Source of the DNA: Dipylidium caninum
Taxonomy: Eukaryota > Platyhelminthes > Cestoda > Cyclophyllidea > Dipylidiidae
Direction of reading: 5' to 3'
NCBI GenBank assembly: GCA_017562135.1
Contig: QEYB01000562.1
Span: forward strand, 1 to 64,000
Length of the DNA: 64,000 nt
Shown: positions 1 to 15,339 of the stretch, piece after piece
How positions within the stretch are numbered: the first letter of the stretch is position 1
Layout of the letters: every line of letters begins with the position of its first letter
The notes under the pieces: generated by a model
Told to the model about the DNA's origin: nothing
Databases searched by the model: none
What the model saw: the letters and a program-made list of their open reading frames with translations, nothing else
Program-made: the position numbers and the translations under genes

Positions 1-329
1 TCATCCCGTGGTTTCCTGCTATTCCTGGCTGCGTGAGCGCGCAACAGCCCATTTTCTCGACACCTCCTTGGGGCGTATGATAACCAACGCGATGAATTGC
101 GCGTCAAATCTTTTCGTCACCAGCGCTTTTGTTCGTGCCACCTTCAACCGCTTACTTCCGCATAAGGCAAAAAGGATTTGTGTCGATTTTGGTAAACTTG
201 CTCACAACACTCCGTCTACGGTGACACAAGTCAGTTCCTTTCTCGCCTTCCTACTGGCATCTTAAGCTATGTCAAGCCGATATTATGTTGCTTTACATTT
301 GTCAGCATTCATGGGACACCCGTGATTAT

Positions 330-840
330 GTGAGGCAGCATCTGCCAAACTTTAGTCTTATAGACCTCTATTCTCCCCCAGACGCCCACCATCCTGCATA
401 GTTCTCTGGGGCACCGCCGCCGTCTCTGATTCCCTGTTGAGCTCTCGGAGGATTGTTGAGGGCGGCGTCCTCGTGACCAGTGGCACAGCGCCGCCAACGG
501 AGGGACACCTGTAATCACGGAAACTCGGGGCGCTGCTTGCCGTTTATATAATGGTGAACGCACACGTCCGGCATAAACTACTGCTGACCAAAGCAAATTA
601 CGACGGAACGACCGGGATGAGAGCCACAACAAATGTGTGGCAGTTATGCCCGTCGATGTTCTTCGGCAGTTCCGGCAGAACATTCACCAAATAAGACTGG
701 CCTCCTCTACGCTGTGAAACAGCGAGGCGTCACCTGGTAGGCACTGAAGAGCCGCCCATACCCCCACGTGGACTGAGCTACGAGATCCGGATCGGAATGC
801 CGAGTTGACTGGCGCCCAGTTTCAATTGCTCTCTCTATCT
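330..840 (+). pseudogene. Corrupted copy of UBASH3-like last exon
   Basis: This stretch matches the intact exon at about 43,390-43,736. Shared strings include the segment giving the cytosine-rich run before the conserved Thr-His-Gly and the one encoding the Leu-Leu-Tyr-Ala-Val strand. Extra bases are scattered through it, so no frame stays open and the Thr-His-Gly motif cannot be read. The loss is not by large deletion: most bases of the good copy are present in order, with additional bases between them. I read it as noisy sequence or a dead copy, not a working gene. Confidence 0.7.
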
Positions 841-3800
841 TGTAATTTCGGCTTTTTCCTCGGTTAGGACCTCTCCACTATGCCTCACCGCGTCGGTCTC
901 CGTGAGAAACTCGTGCAACTTCGGCCCTAGCGCCTTTCTCCGTACACACAAATGCCGTCTTTTCACACCATACACACAGGACATTAAAAAACAGTCGACC
1001 CGTGACTGGGGTATCGCTTTTAACATTGCCACACCCCTTGCCCACTCCCACGACTCGTCTTTGCTTCTATTCTACTGTCCAATAGCGATCAGTCTGGCCA
1101 TCCGTCTGCCAAACCCTTTATGAAACAGGTCTGACCTATATTCTCGGGAACATGGCGCCAGGAATCGGTTGTACCCAAAGATTTGGGTCCCGTTCACTTT
1201 CAATATGTCCCCTTAACATTTTGGCCATGTAAGGTAGCCTGAAAGCTGAAAAGAGGCGTCCCCTGTCAGAAGTCTGTGCTGTACTTTCTCCTTCACGTCT
1301 TGATACCCATTAAACCGGTGTGATGATTGGGGTAATGCCTGCCGTAGAACTCCTCTAGCGTTGCACTCGGGTGACTGTGTACTACATGGTAACGCAGACC
1401 CTGGGGACCGGAGAACTCCGTAGACTGCCAATGCAGTCGGTTGTCTTTCAGACCACCTTGGGCCAGGTGTGGCTGCCTTGAAAACGGGCACCTCGCTGAA
1501 TAACCTTTGTCTTTCTCTCCGCGCTTCAAGAGATAAAGGGGCGGGGGATGGGTCGCGACAGGTCACTGTGGGGATAGGTGGGGCGAGGGCAGTGGGGAGT
1601 GGATTAGTGAAGGCTGAGATGAACGGCGCACCCTTTGAGTGGATGCGATTATGACTTTCTATTTCCACGCACAGTTGTTTGCGCCCTTGCCGCTTTGTCT
1701 CGGAATTTGTTGTATTAGCGCGAGTACTGCTGCTCCTAACCAGATCTAAGAATGTTTCCCTTCGGTCTAAACACGCAACACTGTCAATGAACAACATATC
1801 CACCGAAATCAAGGTCTTTGTTTACAGGACGTGTATGAGCCAGTGCTACTGAAAACCGATTGTCGAGCTCTTGGGGTCATTACGCTCGATATTTCCTAGG
1901 GGCGGGAAGACATTCCCCACGCGCCAGTAACTTCAACTCTCCCGATTGGGTGATCTCGTTTGAGCTCTGCGAGCTGCTCAGCGTTCAGGCGTGGTTGTGA
2001 CGGTATGGCAAGCACTTCGGAGGGGAACCTGTGTGTGACAAGCTCAACGTGAAGCGCATCAGCAAAAACACAAGCCCCTTGGTTCCATAGGTCTGCTGGA
2101 TGATCAAGGTCATCCTATTCTTAAATTGTGGAACGTATGCAATCGGCGGGGCCCGAAAAATTGTTGGGTAACGCACGTGTAAAGAATCTGGGGCAGTGAG
2201 TAGGACGACGACCATGGTGAGATTAATGAGGAGGCCGCACGCGAAACTTGCCCGGCGCGCAATACAATGTCAAAGTCAAGACAATTGGGTTATACCGAAA
2301 CACGTAGTTTTCGGTGTATTTTGGATCGAAGACTCCTCTGTTTCCAATTGTCGACTAAAATTGCCGAAGATAGAATGTCACGAGGCCGGCTTGTACGGCC
2401 GCCCTTACATGGCCGCTTGAAATTCTGCTACAAAAACAATGAACGCGATCCTTTGAGGTGTCTAGCCCCGGCTACCCCCAGCACCCCGGATTGATATGTC
2501 AATCGCCGTTTCAGTGCTTTGGCGCCCCTGGTCCAACCAATCTCCCCTAGCAGCCCACCCGAAAATGCGGGTGAGGGGGGAAGGTCGGAGACAATTCGCG
2601 CGCGAATGTTAATAACAGCGGATAGCACCCGCCGCTTTCCCTTTGACTTTATGGTGGGGACATTTATACCCGCCAATGGGCTCCGGCCTTCTGCGTGCAA
2701 TTGATCAAAATCACACGACCCAAGCGTAAGCGCTAGGCTAAATTGTCCCGTATCGTTGTGAGGAATGCTGGGGTCGTGTATATCCGCGAAGACTGTGCCG
2801 TAATTGAGGGCAAGAAAGCCAGTTAAGAGGTAGTAGCCAGCTTGCACCCGACGCATTTAACCTGATTCGAACATACCAGCATAAACGGCCTACCGACACG
2901 ACAGAAATGCCATCATTTCTCGCTGCGAGCTCCCACCCCCAACTAACCCTTGAATGGAAATAAGCTTCGGTTTTTCACCTTTAGAAGTCATGAATTGCCC
3001 GCCCCGGTAGCCCCCTCCTGCCCGATTCCGGCTCGACAACGACATAACTATGATAGTCGCTGGTGCGGTGAAGCTGAAATTCTTTCACATCCGTCCGGGG
3101 CTTATTAGCCAGTATTGTAGTAGAATTTATATACCCGGTATCAAAAAGTGCATCAAAAGAAATAGCCCTCCGTCACTCCCAGTCTCTAAAGCTTTCAACA
3201 CGCGTGAACCAAGAAATAAGACAGACTAATGCGACCTTTGTGCCGCGTCACTGGTAAACCAGTAGAACACATTGCGCCCCGCCGCGACCTTATACGCCCA
3301 ACGAGCGACTCTACACGACATCTGTCTCTGTTAATACTCCCTTGTGATTAAGTGTAATCAACCAACCACCAAGGGTCACACACAGGACGAGTCCTTCTAA
3401 TCTTGTGTCAAACCAAATATTCCTGCCTAACTATTATTTTATTATGTACTATAGAGCTCAACCGTGGAGAGGATCGCGAGCGGTTCGAATATAATGAGTC
3501 TCTCTGTGCCGTAGCTGTGGTCGAACCAAATTAAATTGAGAATATATAGACAAGGGATAGTGAAGTTAAGACGAGAGACGAGAAGGTTAATTTGGCCATT
3601 GAGTGGGATTTCTAGAAACACTCAAGTTATCCTGAGTGAAGTGAGAATCGTAGTAAGCAAACGAATATACCAAATTTACACAGCTTGAATGATATCAATC
3701 CGGATAATGGAATCTAACTAGCGCAAGATATATCATCCCCAGTTGAGCTGCTAAGGCAGCGCGAGCTCCGATGCAAGCAGCACTAACTTACCGTTGAAGG

Positions 3801-5700
3801 AAACAGGAGTCCTTGGTTTACCACTGGCAATCGTTGTTGAATCCACAACAAAGCCTTAAGGCTATTCCGTACGGACCGATGGTCTTTATCGATCACCAGA
3901 TCTGTCTCTGTATACATCACGACACCAGTGTGCTCTGAAATGCACATAACCTACCACAACGCCCACCAACTTTCTTTGTGGCTGCGATCCATCATTTACT
4001 TAATCTAATGTTACGCAAAGCGTCTCGAAGCCGCTCTATTCACATTAGCAGTCCATGGTACATGACCTGACCGCACAAGAAGAATCAAACACAGTTACTT
4101 CAGGTGTTCTGTGTACCCCTTTACCCCGCGGCGCGCTAACCAACTGTTCAGACCTCCACAACTGCCGGCCGCTGTTTTCTTGAGCTTAGACAGGCGCGAG
4201 CGAGGGACGACTGACGCAAATGATAGGCGATAATTTGTCCTCTAGTCTACCTGTCGTGTTAGCTTGCACAAGAACCCTAACTGCACAATTGTCTCAGCCA
4301 TTGAAATTGTTAGAAATGTATGTTCGAACGGCTATTGGTATTGACTACTTAACGAATCAAGTCATCCTCATTCCTTTCCATCCACTAAACATACATTTTA
4401 GTCGGTTGCATCAGTACGGTGAAGTATTGGTACCTATAACTTAGGCTGTGACCGCACCGAGCTGTACGATAGGGAGCTGATCCTCAACCGTCTTCTACCG
4501 GGGACGGTCTGGACGGGAAGCAACAAATACCGCGCCAGAGTCTCGTATAATATTATTAGAACACTCAATACCGTGCGAGCCAACCTTATCAGCATCTCAT
4601 GAGCAGCACCATAGTTGTTCCTCTTGCCTCGCCTGACTAGAGGAGCACTCGTCGACACTAAACAACGATTACCAGAATCGCTACCGGGACGTGCGCGGTG
4701 CTCACCCGACTGCGATATTCGTGCGTCAGCATCGCGAGTCCTAAATCAACGCATATTAGTCGCCGAAATAAAGAACTACCAACATACACAAAATGGTTTT
4801 GCGCCTGCCTGCGTATGTCGCTGCGGTGTGTTGGTCCAGAGCGCCGTTCGGCCGACTGGAAGTAGATTGAACCCAGAGGTCTGCCGCCAAGCATGCCCCC
4901 GTCCGGAAGTATTACGGAGATACGGCGCATCCGCACAGTAGATGTACCCGACAGCGGAGAGATTCAAGCACTGATTACGCTCTGTGTAGAAATTGCAGAC
5001 GTGATCCGGCACAGTGAACGCCGACAGCCTCTGTCAGACCTCTAACTGCGTGGTGGTGCCCAAGAGGAGGCTCACAAGGACGAGTGCAGGAGTATAGTTC
5101 ACTCGTGCGGTGGCAAAGTCACAAGTATCCAACAACGGAGCTTACTTTATGAATCCCCTCGTCGTCCAGAGATAGAACGTAAGGCGGCGATCCGAAGAGG
5201 TTGATGTCACCAGATTGCAGCAGAGAGCAGGAGTACGTAACAGGCATGCCTACGTGTGTGTGATACTTAATTCAACCCACACGAACTACCAATCTAGGCG
5301 GTGCCTAGAGAAGACTCTTCATAGGCGTGAGGTGTGAGTATTCATCACTTCGCCCGCCATCACTATACTGTGAAGAGCATGAGCTGAGGAATCAACGCTT
5401 AAATCATTTTAACACTAGGACTTATAAAGTAACATCCACCAAACGATCAAAGCGGTAGATGATTATAAAGCCCTTTAAAGAACCTGAATGGTAACCAGTT
5501 CATCGCCAAGAGTATTGCCGTGTATGGTTAATAACTTGTCGCGCCGGTTTCTGGCTGAGTGAGCGAAGCTTTAGTACAGGAAGACACAGAAAGTCTTCCC
5601 TTGGCGAGCTTCAAGTTCCTCGACTTATCCTCGCGGGTAACTCTAGTGAGTCAGCAGTTCTTCTAGTCGGGTGGCGCGATGGGAGAGATGGGCCGCGATA
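841..5700. other. Inflated copy of the UBASH3-flippase intergenic DNA
   Basis: This region parallels 43.74-46.7 kb but is about 1.6 times longer. Short islands match (for example around 1391, 1550 and 2328), separated by stretches where extra bases break the alignment. I see no supported gene, tRNA or mobile element. The short open frames are chance frames in randomised sequence. Confidence 0.65.
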
Positions 5701-8700
5701 AAGAAGAGAGAGGGTTGCGGTTGGGTGCTGGAAGACCTACAGGACACATCGTCACCCATGCGGACTATCCTAGCTGATGTGATCTGCAGATTCTGCTCTA
5801 ACGCACCGAGCACGTCCACAAGTTGCTAAGCACATTAAGTGTAAGGAACCCACAAGAACTATGAGGCGGTTGAGCGTGGAGCTGTTCCGTTGGCCGGCTC
5901 CAAATCTCTGGGCGAGCGAGAGCTACCAGCAGATTTTGCCCAACTGCCAGCTTCCGTCTTTTTATCGGTAGTCCTCTACTACTTTCCCTGCCCGGGAGAA
6001 TAGAGGCTTTTGACCAAAGAACTGATGTGCCCAGTGGCCGTCTCCCGTCCGCGGCTAGTGTAGATACGTTGCCCTTGGGCGCGACGAGCATCGGGGATTG
6101 GCAGCCAAACACGTCGGATGGATGGCGTGTCCACCCGCCAGTTAGGATGCATCCCGAGGATATAAAAACGTTTCCGTTTGGCAGCCATAAAGTGCACTGT
6201 AGAGGGCAAATGAAAATAAGAGGCGAGGTTTTTTCCCCTGGTGTGGAAAGAGAGTGGTGTAGTGGATGTGTTCGGAGGAGGGGGAATGTGTAAGGAAAGC
6301 GAGAGAAGCTGGTGCGAGTGGTTGTATGGGAACTTGTGCGAGATGTGTGGCGGTTGTCGGTGCGGAGGAAGCCTAGTTGCGAAGAGTGTTAAGTGCGAGT
6401 TCGAGTGTGGTGATTGGGTGACTCCGGACTCAGCCATGGAACCTGCTGCGTTTTCCTGTCACTCGACATCAACCAATATCCCTGGTGGTCTGCTAACCTT
6501 ATAAATAAATATCCATTGATCTTGTAATTCGCTAGTCTCTTATCTTATGTGGTGAGTTGTTGACGTCCCGATATTATCTATAATATCATGTTCTGGTAGA
6601 GTATCACAGGTGTGAGAGAAATCAATATGCAGAGAGTATGATGAGTCTCTCTCCACCATATTCAAAATTGTCCTAGGAGATTTCGTAAAAACTGTACACA
6701 AATGACAGTTATACTGCCAATATAACTATTACTCAAAAATCGGTAGGCCGATTTCGCCCTGCGATGGTCTAGAGTATTTCGTGGACTGGCGTCGATGTCG
6801 AACTGGCCAGACCTTGGACGGGGGGACCAATTCTAAAACTAGCCGTGAATGTGTTTCCGCTTTATGAACTGTTCAGCAGTGTAAGAACCTCCACCAATTC
6901 ACTCCTGAATGACAATTATGAGCTACCGCCGTCCATAAGAATAACCGTGCCAGCTGGCCGCTTCCGATACTCTCGTTAATGCTTATCTTCGCTGCAGTTA
7001 TTCAGTTTTCGCACATTTTGTTAATTTTCTGATACTCGTATTTCTTCAACTTCCGGATAACTTGGCACAGTACGTTTCATTCCCAATGTCCACCTGGTCC
7101 ATGCATTTCATGGATTTTCAAGATTATCTGACCTTACCCATCCAAGTCTGGTTACAATCTACGCCATGAATACTCAACGCCCTTATTCATCAAAGGCGAA
7201 ACAATCACCCTTACTGTAGCAGTCTGGCTTTCCTCAGTTACACAATTTTCCTACCCATACCTAAAAGTGCATTTTATAATTTCTCACAGCGCTATCTAAC
7301 TCCCATTCCAGCTGATCGCAAGGGATAGTCATTCAGATCTAAAGCTCAGCATCTTTTGTGGCTGACTTTACTGCAACTTTTTCACCAAAGTCAGATCTTC
7401 TGTTTTACCGAACGCCAACAACTTCTCATTTTACCATCGTCCCTCTTTTTAACAAAGCTGGGACGTTTGTCAGTCCTTAATAGCGACCGCCCCTGTTAAA
7501 CTCAACTTTGAAGTAATGAGTTCTGCTATAACTTCAAAGAATCAGGGATTTATTTTCTCCTTTTCTAGTTGGTGCGACTTTACCTATTCTATTTTTCATT
7601 AATGTTTATAAGCTCTTCTGTCTATATCTTTTAATGCTCAATCTCTCACAATTTTTCTACCTTGCAATTTATCTTTTCAATCTAGTTATCAACTCCAGAG
7701 GCACGCTCTTTCCCTGGGCCTCCGTTGAAGTGAGAAGCCCTCCCATCCAGAATCGTACCGCTTTCAAGTAGAATGTACAGACAATATGTCAAATTTCTCC
7801 CATTCCCGTCGCTCCATTTTTTACTAGACTGATATAGGACATCTTCGTACTTTGTGGACTTCCATAATAACTAGTACGACCATATTTTAATTTACCCAAA
7901 GTGTCCATACGTCGCAAAGTGTCTTGTTGTTTGTAGATGCGCGTTCGCCAGCCACGTGCGGACAAATGATCTTCATATCACGTCTTCCCTACCCCACTTC
8001 TGTTAAAAGAATGTTTAACTTGAGTAGGGGAAACCTTCCATTAATTACGGTATGACTGGCACCTTATACTGCCTCATTTGTTGCCCCAGCCACTTATCTA
8101 TCATGAGCAGGACATCCTCCACCACTTTGTGATAAGAGTCTCCAAGCAAGTGATCAAGATAAAATAGAGTGTACACATTCCTCCTGGAATACAGAGAATA
8201 TCATATCCATGTCCAATATTTTTTAAAATAATAATTCTATAAGCCACCACCCAACCCGACCCTAACAACCCCGTATCAAAGAACAAGAGAAATCCTACTT
8301 CCTTCCTGGTGCGGAAGCTCAATTACATCCTTCCGCGCATTAACGACCACATTGACTCAGAGCTAGAAGTGAGAGAACCAATATATATAAACCTGCTTAA
8401 TTGCTTGCTCAGCTGCGCAAGTGGCTCATGGTCATTTATGCAGTACCGGTGACTAACCCTTCCTCTATCCAGTCTCGCTCCTTTTCTTTATTGACACCAA
8501 TCTCCTGGTGTTGAAGCCTGGTTTGTGAGACGAAAATAAAGCTGTTATTGATATGAGACTCAGATAAAATTTTAGCTGCTTCGACGGGTTTAGTGGTAGG
8601 TGAGATTTTCATTTTTCACGGCTTAACCTCAAAACATTGTTTACATTGATCTTCCTGTCCCCCCATGCCCTACCAAACCGGTTATGTTCTGTATGAAACT

Positions 8701-11700
8701 ATTATGTTACTAATATTCTCCAAAGTGCCTAATTATCTCAGTAGGCGCACTATCGATTCACCAACTTGAGAGGTTTGAAAAAAGTAAAAGTGGAAAGAAA
8801 TGAAAGTGCCCATCCTTTGTGGATGGCCTTAGTCAATGTAACTCCCCTCATTGTACCCAAGAAATGCGCATTCTCAAAAGAGTGGCGAGAGAACTAAGAT
8901 GTATCATACTATAATGTATTATTGCTTCCAAGGTAAGCGTTACTCGACCTCTTTTCCTACCATTCGAAATGTATGTGACCACCAAGAATATTGCATGCAA
9001 CATCAGGCTTTTCTGGCCCCGATTTGAATACCCCCCGTTTGCCCCAGCGGCCCCTAAATTTGTGCTAAAAATCTATTTACAAATCAAAAAAAATTGGCCC
9101 TCCAACCAAAGTAGAAAGCGCAAAATATCATACAGAGAGAGAAATATGCAGGTTATCCTGAGTAATTTGGTCAACGCGCCTAGCATTATAGCAACTTCCT
9201 ATGCCGCTTGACGGTTAAGCCAATAACTGAAACGACACCTCTGAAAAGATCTTCTTTTTTATTGAGGTAGCCTATTTCGATGCTCAAAGTTGCGCATTAC
9301 AATCACCAAGAGCCCCAGGATAGTCCCATTAAGCCCGCCACCAATGATAGTTCTTCACTTTTCGGTGGGGAAGCCTCATTTGCCCGACACTGTTGTGCCG
9401 TCTTGTTAAACTTTCTGCCTACCCTCAGACTGCGGCCCCAAATCGATGTCATTGATTCTTAAAACCCTTAATATCTGAGCCACTGTCCAGCTGTTGTGGT
9501 CCTACGTGCGAAAAATCTCGCAGAAGGCCAGTATATCATCACAAAAAACAAACAAACATACCTCCGATTCCGTAAAGCACAAGAAGTCATCACAAGTACC
9601 AACAAAAATCCATCTAGAGAGAGAGGCCGCTCTGAAATAAAGGACATTATCTGTGTGTTCGTCTTAAATCCCTCGTCATCTTGTGCCATCAACCAAGAAG
9701 CCCTCCCGGTTAGGCCTGAATCCCTTTCTTGCTTTTATTCCATATGCCTTGAGCTATATTTTTATAACCAATCATAAATTCGATGACTTGAAGTCCCACC
9801 ATATCAATAATCCTGTCATAGTAAATACAAACAAGTAATCACTATACTCTAAAGGCTAGGCAGGTATTAAAAAAACTGATTAAGCTCAGAAAGCTGCAAC
9901 AACTATTTATTACGCCTTCTTCCGTAAGCCGGTTACTTTTAAAAAACTAAATGCTACCCTTCCCCCTGCCCCCCTTCTACTCCCTCTCAATACAATCCTT
10001 TCCAAGGCCTGTCGGCAACTTTGAGACAAAAATCTTGCGCATCCTTGTTTCCTTGATGGTCCCTGCCAAGGTGGGCAGAAAAAATTCAAAGATATCCATA
10101 TGCTTCGGCACGCTGCTAGGAGATACCCGGGAGCCATTAAATAAAATATAAGCCTCTCCAGCTCCTCAAATTTTTGGGAACCGTTCGTCGTCATAAAATA
10201 CATACAAAGCATTTAGCCTTGAATAATTTTACTTCTCGACAAACTGTGTTAGAGATCCAACTCTGTTCGATCGCAACCGAAGAAGCTGCGAGGGCGACAA
10301 ACGAACACTGCAACGCCCCCAGCATATTTGCTTTCCCCATATAATATTATAATAAATTATCTCGTAAATGCCACCTGTCAAAAAATTTGTCATGGTTGCC
10401 TACGACCAATGTGTTCTGAGCGTCATACTCACCAAATTATTGCACTGTCAATCTGTGAGTTCCTATTCAAAAGGCACGTCGTAATCCCCCCCCTTACCAA
10501 GGTTGTATACTAAGTCCGAAGGAAATGCAGGAAAAAATCAAAGTGTAGTAAAAAGTTTTACAAAAATTTTTTTCATGCCCAATCGGCCCGATCTGGTAAT
10601 TTCTAAACACGAAACCACAAAAACCTTTATTGTAGTTATATAAAGTGAAAATAATAAGAGTACTGCTTTCAATATTCCCGAGGATTTGGGTTCAAATATA
10701 AATTGAGAATAAGGACGATTTACAATATGGAAGTATGAGAAATAGTAACTGGTCTAACATTAGAGAGACTCATGAAATTCGGACAACTACTACAGATATC
10801 GATGTATTCAAGAAAGTGAACAACGTTGCCTCTCTCATGAATGCGCACAATGCACTACTGGGTATATTGACCAGAAGGTAAAAAATGATGAATATAACAC
10901 CACTACACACGAATACACTTACAAAATCACTCTCGTGGAATCATATAACATTCACCACATTATGCCTCTATAGATGTGATAATTTTAAAATTTATGGAGA
11001 AATGACAGGACTTGATGCACGAGCGAGTACGTGAGAGCGATGAAAGGACATTGCGCAAAATTGACGCATGATGTAGAAAGAACAGCCGGCCGACACTTCG
11101 ATCTACTAACTATATGCTCTCCGCTACACGTGATCGTACAGACGAATTATGCACTCTGAATTGAGTACGAAGTGTGGGCTACGTGATTTAGTATTCTGTC
11201 AATAGATACTGGGCGTAATCCACGTTGCGCCCACCGTCTCCGCTCCCCGCCAGTTTTTCACGCCCTGCTTTTCCCCCGATGGAATCCGCAGCCCTTTGTA
11301 AATTTTACTATTCAATATTAAGACTTTATCCTTCCGATGACCCGATTTCTGGAACCTCCCCCGACGACTCCAGTACTTGTCTCCCATGTCCTCATGTGGT
11401 AGATGCGTGTGCACCCTCCTTGTTGAGCCATCCCCATTTTATAACATATTTTGGAAACGAATTGGAAATGTACATTATAACGACAACAAAAAATGTTGCT
11501 TACGAGACTACGTAGGGTCATTACTATACACAGGAAGCCATTGTTACCTGTTTCCGTTTTACGGTTACCTCTGTGTAGAAAGGGATCCTCCAAGTCGCGA
11601 TGAATAGGAGCCCCTTAAGAGGACAGTGAGGGACTTTAGCTGCTAAATAAAAACCAAAACCAGTCTATCTCTCTTAGGCAGTGTCAACAAACAAACACAC

Positions 11701-14700
11701 GCTCTGCCAACAGAGCCAGTGAATTCACTTCCCTTCGTCTCCACCTCATTTGTCCAATGCACAACGGCACAAATTTATGCTCGGTAACACACGCCACATC
11801 TTTACCCCTAGTTATGGGGCTTGACATGCCACCACTTGATGGAGGACGATTCGGCCCCCGAGATTGCGCGTGCCACCGCCCACCCGCAAGGTCGTCATGG
11901 CAGGTGGAGAAGCAGGTGGAGATCAGGTCAGCAAATTCTCCATCACGTGTCAGGGACTTCTTCTTTGTCTTACCACTGCAACACGTCGGTGTTCTCGTCT
12001 CTGCCGAACAAAAATGCTTCCCAAGCTCCGGTTAGTTCCCCCAGTCTCTACTAGCGAACATTGCTAATGTTCCACGACGAGATTAGCCCAACAAAATTAG
12101 CATTTTTAGTTTTTGTTCCCAACCCTTAATAAGAGCTAAATCGCCCAGATGAGTCGTTTTAGACCAGCCCATGAAGTGAGCAGTATCCTAAAGAGGGCAC
12201 AAAGTACAAATATGCCGCTCTCTCACTCACAATACTCAACTTTAGCCCTTTGGTCTGCACGCAAAGTCTCCAGCAGTAATTAGACTGACGGCAATAAACC
12301 AAACCACCATTATGATAAAAAGAGACAGAAGCCCGCTTCGCTGCGACTCTATAACCAGCGTTTTAGCCCGCTTAGATGGCGTTGTTAAGAAACATCAATT
12401 GATATTCATTTCAGCAACTTGCGGTTTGTAGATATCTTTTAGTCTTTCCCCGAAATTTTCCTTTACTAATTAGACTTTGTGGGCAATAAGTTGTAAGAGT
12501 TTATATATTGATAAAGAACTTGTTCCCGTCTCAAAAATAATACTTTTCAGTGCTGAAAATGTGTAACAAAACTTCCCAAACGGCGAATATATATCTCCGT
12601 ACCCTCAAAACCGCCAAAAGGAAACATTTGAGCGGGCTGTCGTCGACGCTAACCGATTATCCACACGACACCTAACATCAATAGTGAATTATAACTTGGG
12701 GTGTGGGACGAAATTCCTCAATTCCTATTCTCTCACAATTACTTGATATCAGTGTGACATCTTTAGTACCTCGGTTTCGTCGCTCGGCATGACTATAATG
12801 CTTCTTCGAGCTGTCGGCGAGGAGAGCGGAGGTGATTCCCGGGAGTAGAGTTCATGACATGTCTGCTCTCAACGGACAGAGCCACACCTCTATTCGATTC
12901 CTAGAGTGCATCCTCTCTGAAGTATCAGAGACAAGATCGTCATAGGTAGCATACAGGTAGTCTCTGTTGCCTGCGTCAGCGCAAGAGCATGATCCACGCC
13001 CCTGAGAGGCACGATAGTGTAGGCATTCGTTCAAAATTTTCCAGGACCCATCGATCAACACTGAGTTGCGGGAACACGTATCAAAATATCTACTATATGT
13101 CCGCCGAGAACACCGTTGCAAATAGCTTTTCCGAACAGAGAGAGAGCCCTAGAAGGCTTTCCAGAGTTAAGAATCTCTCTAAATAGAAAGTTGGACCCAA
13201 ATTACAATGCCGACACACTGGTCCAGTATTACGGAGCGTGTTGGAAGACCGCGCGAAGACCACCATCCATTCCACATATCTCGAGAACCGCAGTGGGGAT
13301 AAAATCGACATACCCGTCACGGTTTCCCTAATCACCTAGTTCTTAAACTGAAAATCGGAAACCTAAATTGGTGTAAAAGTGAATGTAGAAGAAAATTATA
13401 ATAAGATTCTTTTTAGAAACGCACGAGGCCCAAGTTCCAATCCCATTCCTCCCTCGGACCGAGGAGACGGTGGGTGAAGGCTCCGCCTGCTCGGAGCAAC
13501 TGTTAAGCGGTCCGCAGGGCTGTCAATTAGACAATCGAGGACAACGAGTGCTGCGTCACCACTACAGATAATCAACCAACGTGCGATCATGCACAAAGCG
13601 CGAAAGTCCAAGTCTTATGTCGCATGCTAAATGAATGATGCACGTTGCACTAGCGAGGGAAGTTAATTGCTATAATCCGCTTGTATACGTACTCACTGCG
13701 AGGAAGCTGGGAAGATTGTGGCCAGGAGAACCCACAGATCGACCAGATCGAGCAAAAAATTACGAGTTCCTCCAGTTCTGCAACCACGACGCCCCCCTAT
13801 GTTCTCATTTTGACCATAAAAGTGAGGAGGACACGGCGGCGCTAATCTTGCGTGTGAATGCGGATAGCGCTAGAAGCATCGCGAAGAGCCAAGTATTCTC
13901 CACTATACGTGTTGGCAGTTTCTCAACGTTCCAGTTCATTCAAATAACTTGAGCAGCTTAATCCAACGAAAATCGTGTTAACGATCCTTCCACCTAATAC
14001 CTAAATCACAGAGGTTCGAATCCTATCGGAGAAAGCACTCTTGCCTAAATCGAGATTTACGAATCCGAGAGTCCGGGATTTGGAGTCCGACCTCATATAG
14101 TCGAAGAATGGTTGGATAATACCACACAGTAGAGATTACCGCAAATTTAACGAAGAGTTTTGTATGATGTAATTCAACACTACTTCAATTGCAACACCGC
14201 GGATCCGGACTTTGTCATTATCTGCAGCTCCCGTAATAGACTTTAGCTGGACTATTTCCTCAGTATTCTCTGCTCCGTCGTGCACTGATTGTGAAGGTCA
14301 AATTTCCTTGTTGTACCCCAGGGCCAAATCACACACGTACACGACAATTAGGAGAATGTGCTCTTGCGTCAGATTCCTGCTGTGATTAGTGTGCTGGTTG
14401 ATGCCTGGATCATATTACCTAAATTCACTTGAATCGTTAACCTCTGACCCTATATTCAACCTTTAGAGTCGATAGGCTGGTTTATACGACCACCAAAAGT
14501 AGAGGTGCTCAACGGTTCTCCCCTCTCGACGGAACGGCAAAAACGCGATGTATCCATCATACATCTCGTCACCCGATAACCCGACCACGAATTCGGTTCT
14601 CTACCTGAAGGGTGCTTGATTCTCTGTGCGATCTGTGCCTCGACTTAGAGCTCCTCAAAAAGGTAATCTTCATCCCGTTATTTCCGCTGCATTAGTGCGG

Positions 14701-15339
14701 AGAGTTCGACGGTGTTCCTGTTTCTCAGCTTACTCGTAAAATGGAAACTTTTGCGATCAAACTTTTCTTCCAATTGTAGGCGGATTTGTCGCCCGTCGAT
14801 CTTCACACATTCTTGAAATCAATGTACTTACTTGTCACGATCGACCGAATGTGCTAATTTTTTCCTCTTTTTTCTTGTCACTGTAATAAGACATTGTGGC
14901 GTGTGTGCAACCAAACCACGCCTCTCGGTCGTGTTAACCTCCACTGACGCAAACAGTTCAAGGTGACCTCAACAGCTAATCTATCTGAACACCCATCTAA
15001 ATTGACAATTACCTTTGCATTGGATACTTCTTTTTTTTTCTCTTTCCAATATCCCTTTCCCACTTGCGGCTGATAGATTTTTAACGTTGTCGATACGCAG
15101 TTCCACCCCCGAATGATTACAAAATAGCGAACGCCTAAAACTGAAAAGCAGCAGGAGAGGTGAGATGGACATGATACTACCACCGTTTGCTACCAAGGGA
15201 GGAATATCATCGCAAGGCATACTTCGTCCAAACTTTAATTGAATATTTACATCCGTACGCGTTATCGTTGACTGGTCTTATATTAGCATGGACCGATGCT
15301 TGACTTAGTTTCCGTCCATTCCATTTGTCCGCTTTTTAG
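5701..15339 (+). pseudogene. Unreadable left copy of flippase, 5' two thirds
   Basis: This parallels 46.7-53.26 kb, the first eleven exons of the intact flippase. Recognisable islands are the end of exon 1 near 6,000-6,190, the DGET exon near 6,780-6,870, the membrane-segment exon near 9,480-9,700, the start of the phosphorylation exon near 10,530-10,700 and the nucleotide-binding-domain exons near 12,830-14,560. The DKTGT phosphorylation motif that should follow the island at 10,680 is not present in any frame. Every exon has several frameshifts, nearly all insertions. Nothing here could encode a P-type ATPase. Confidence 0.75.
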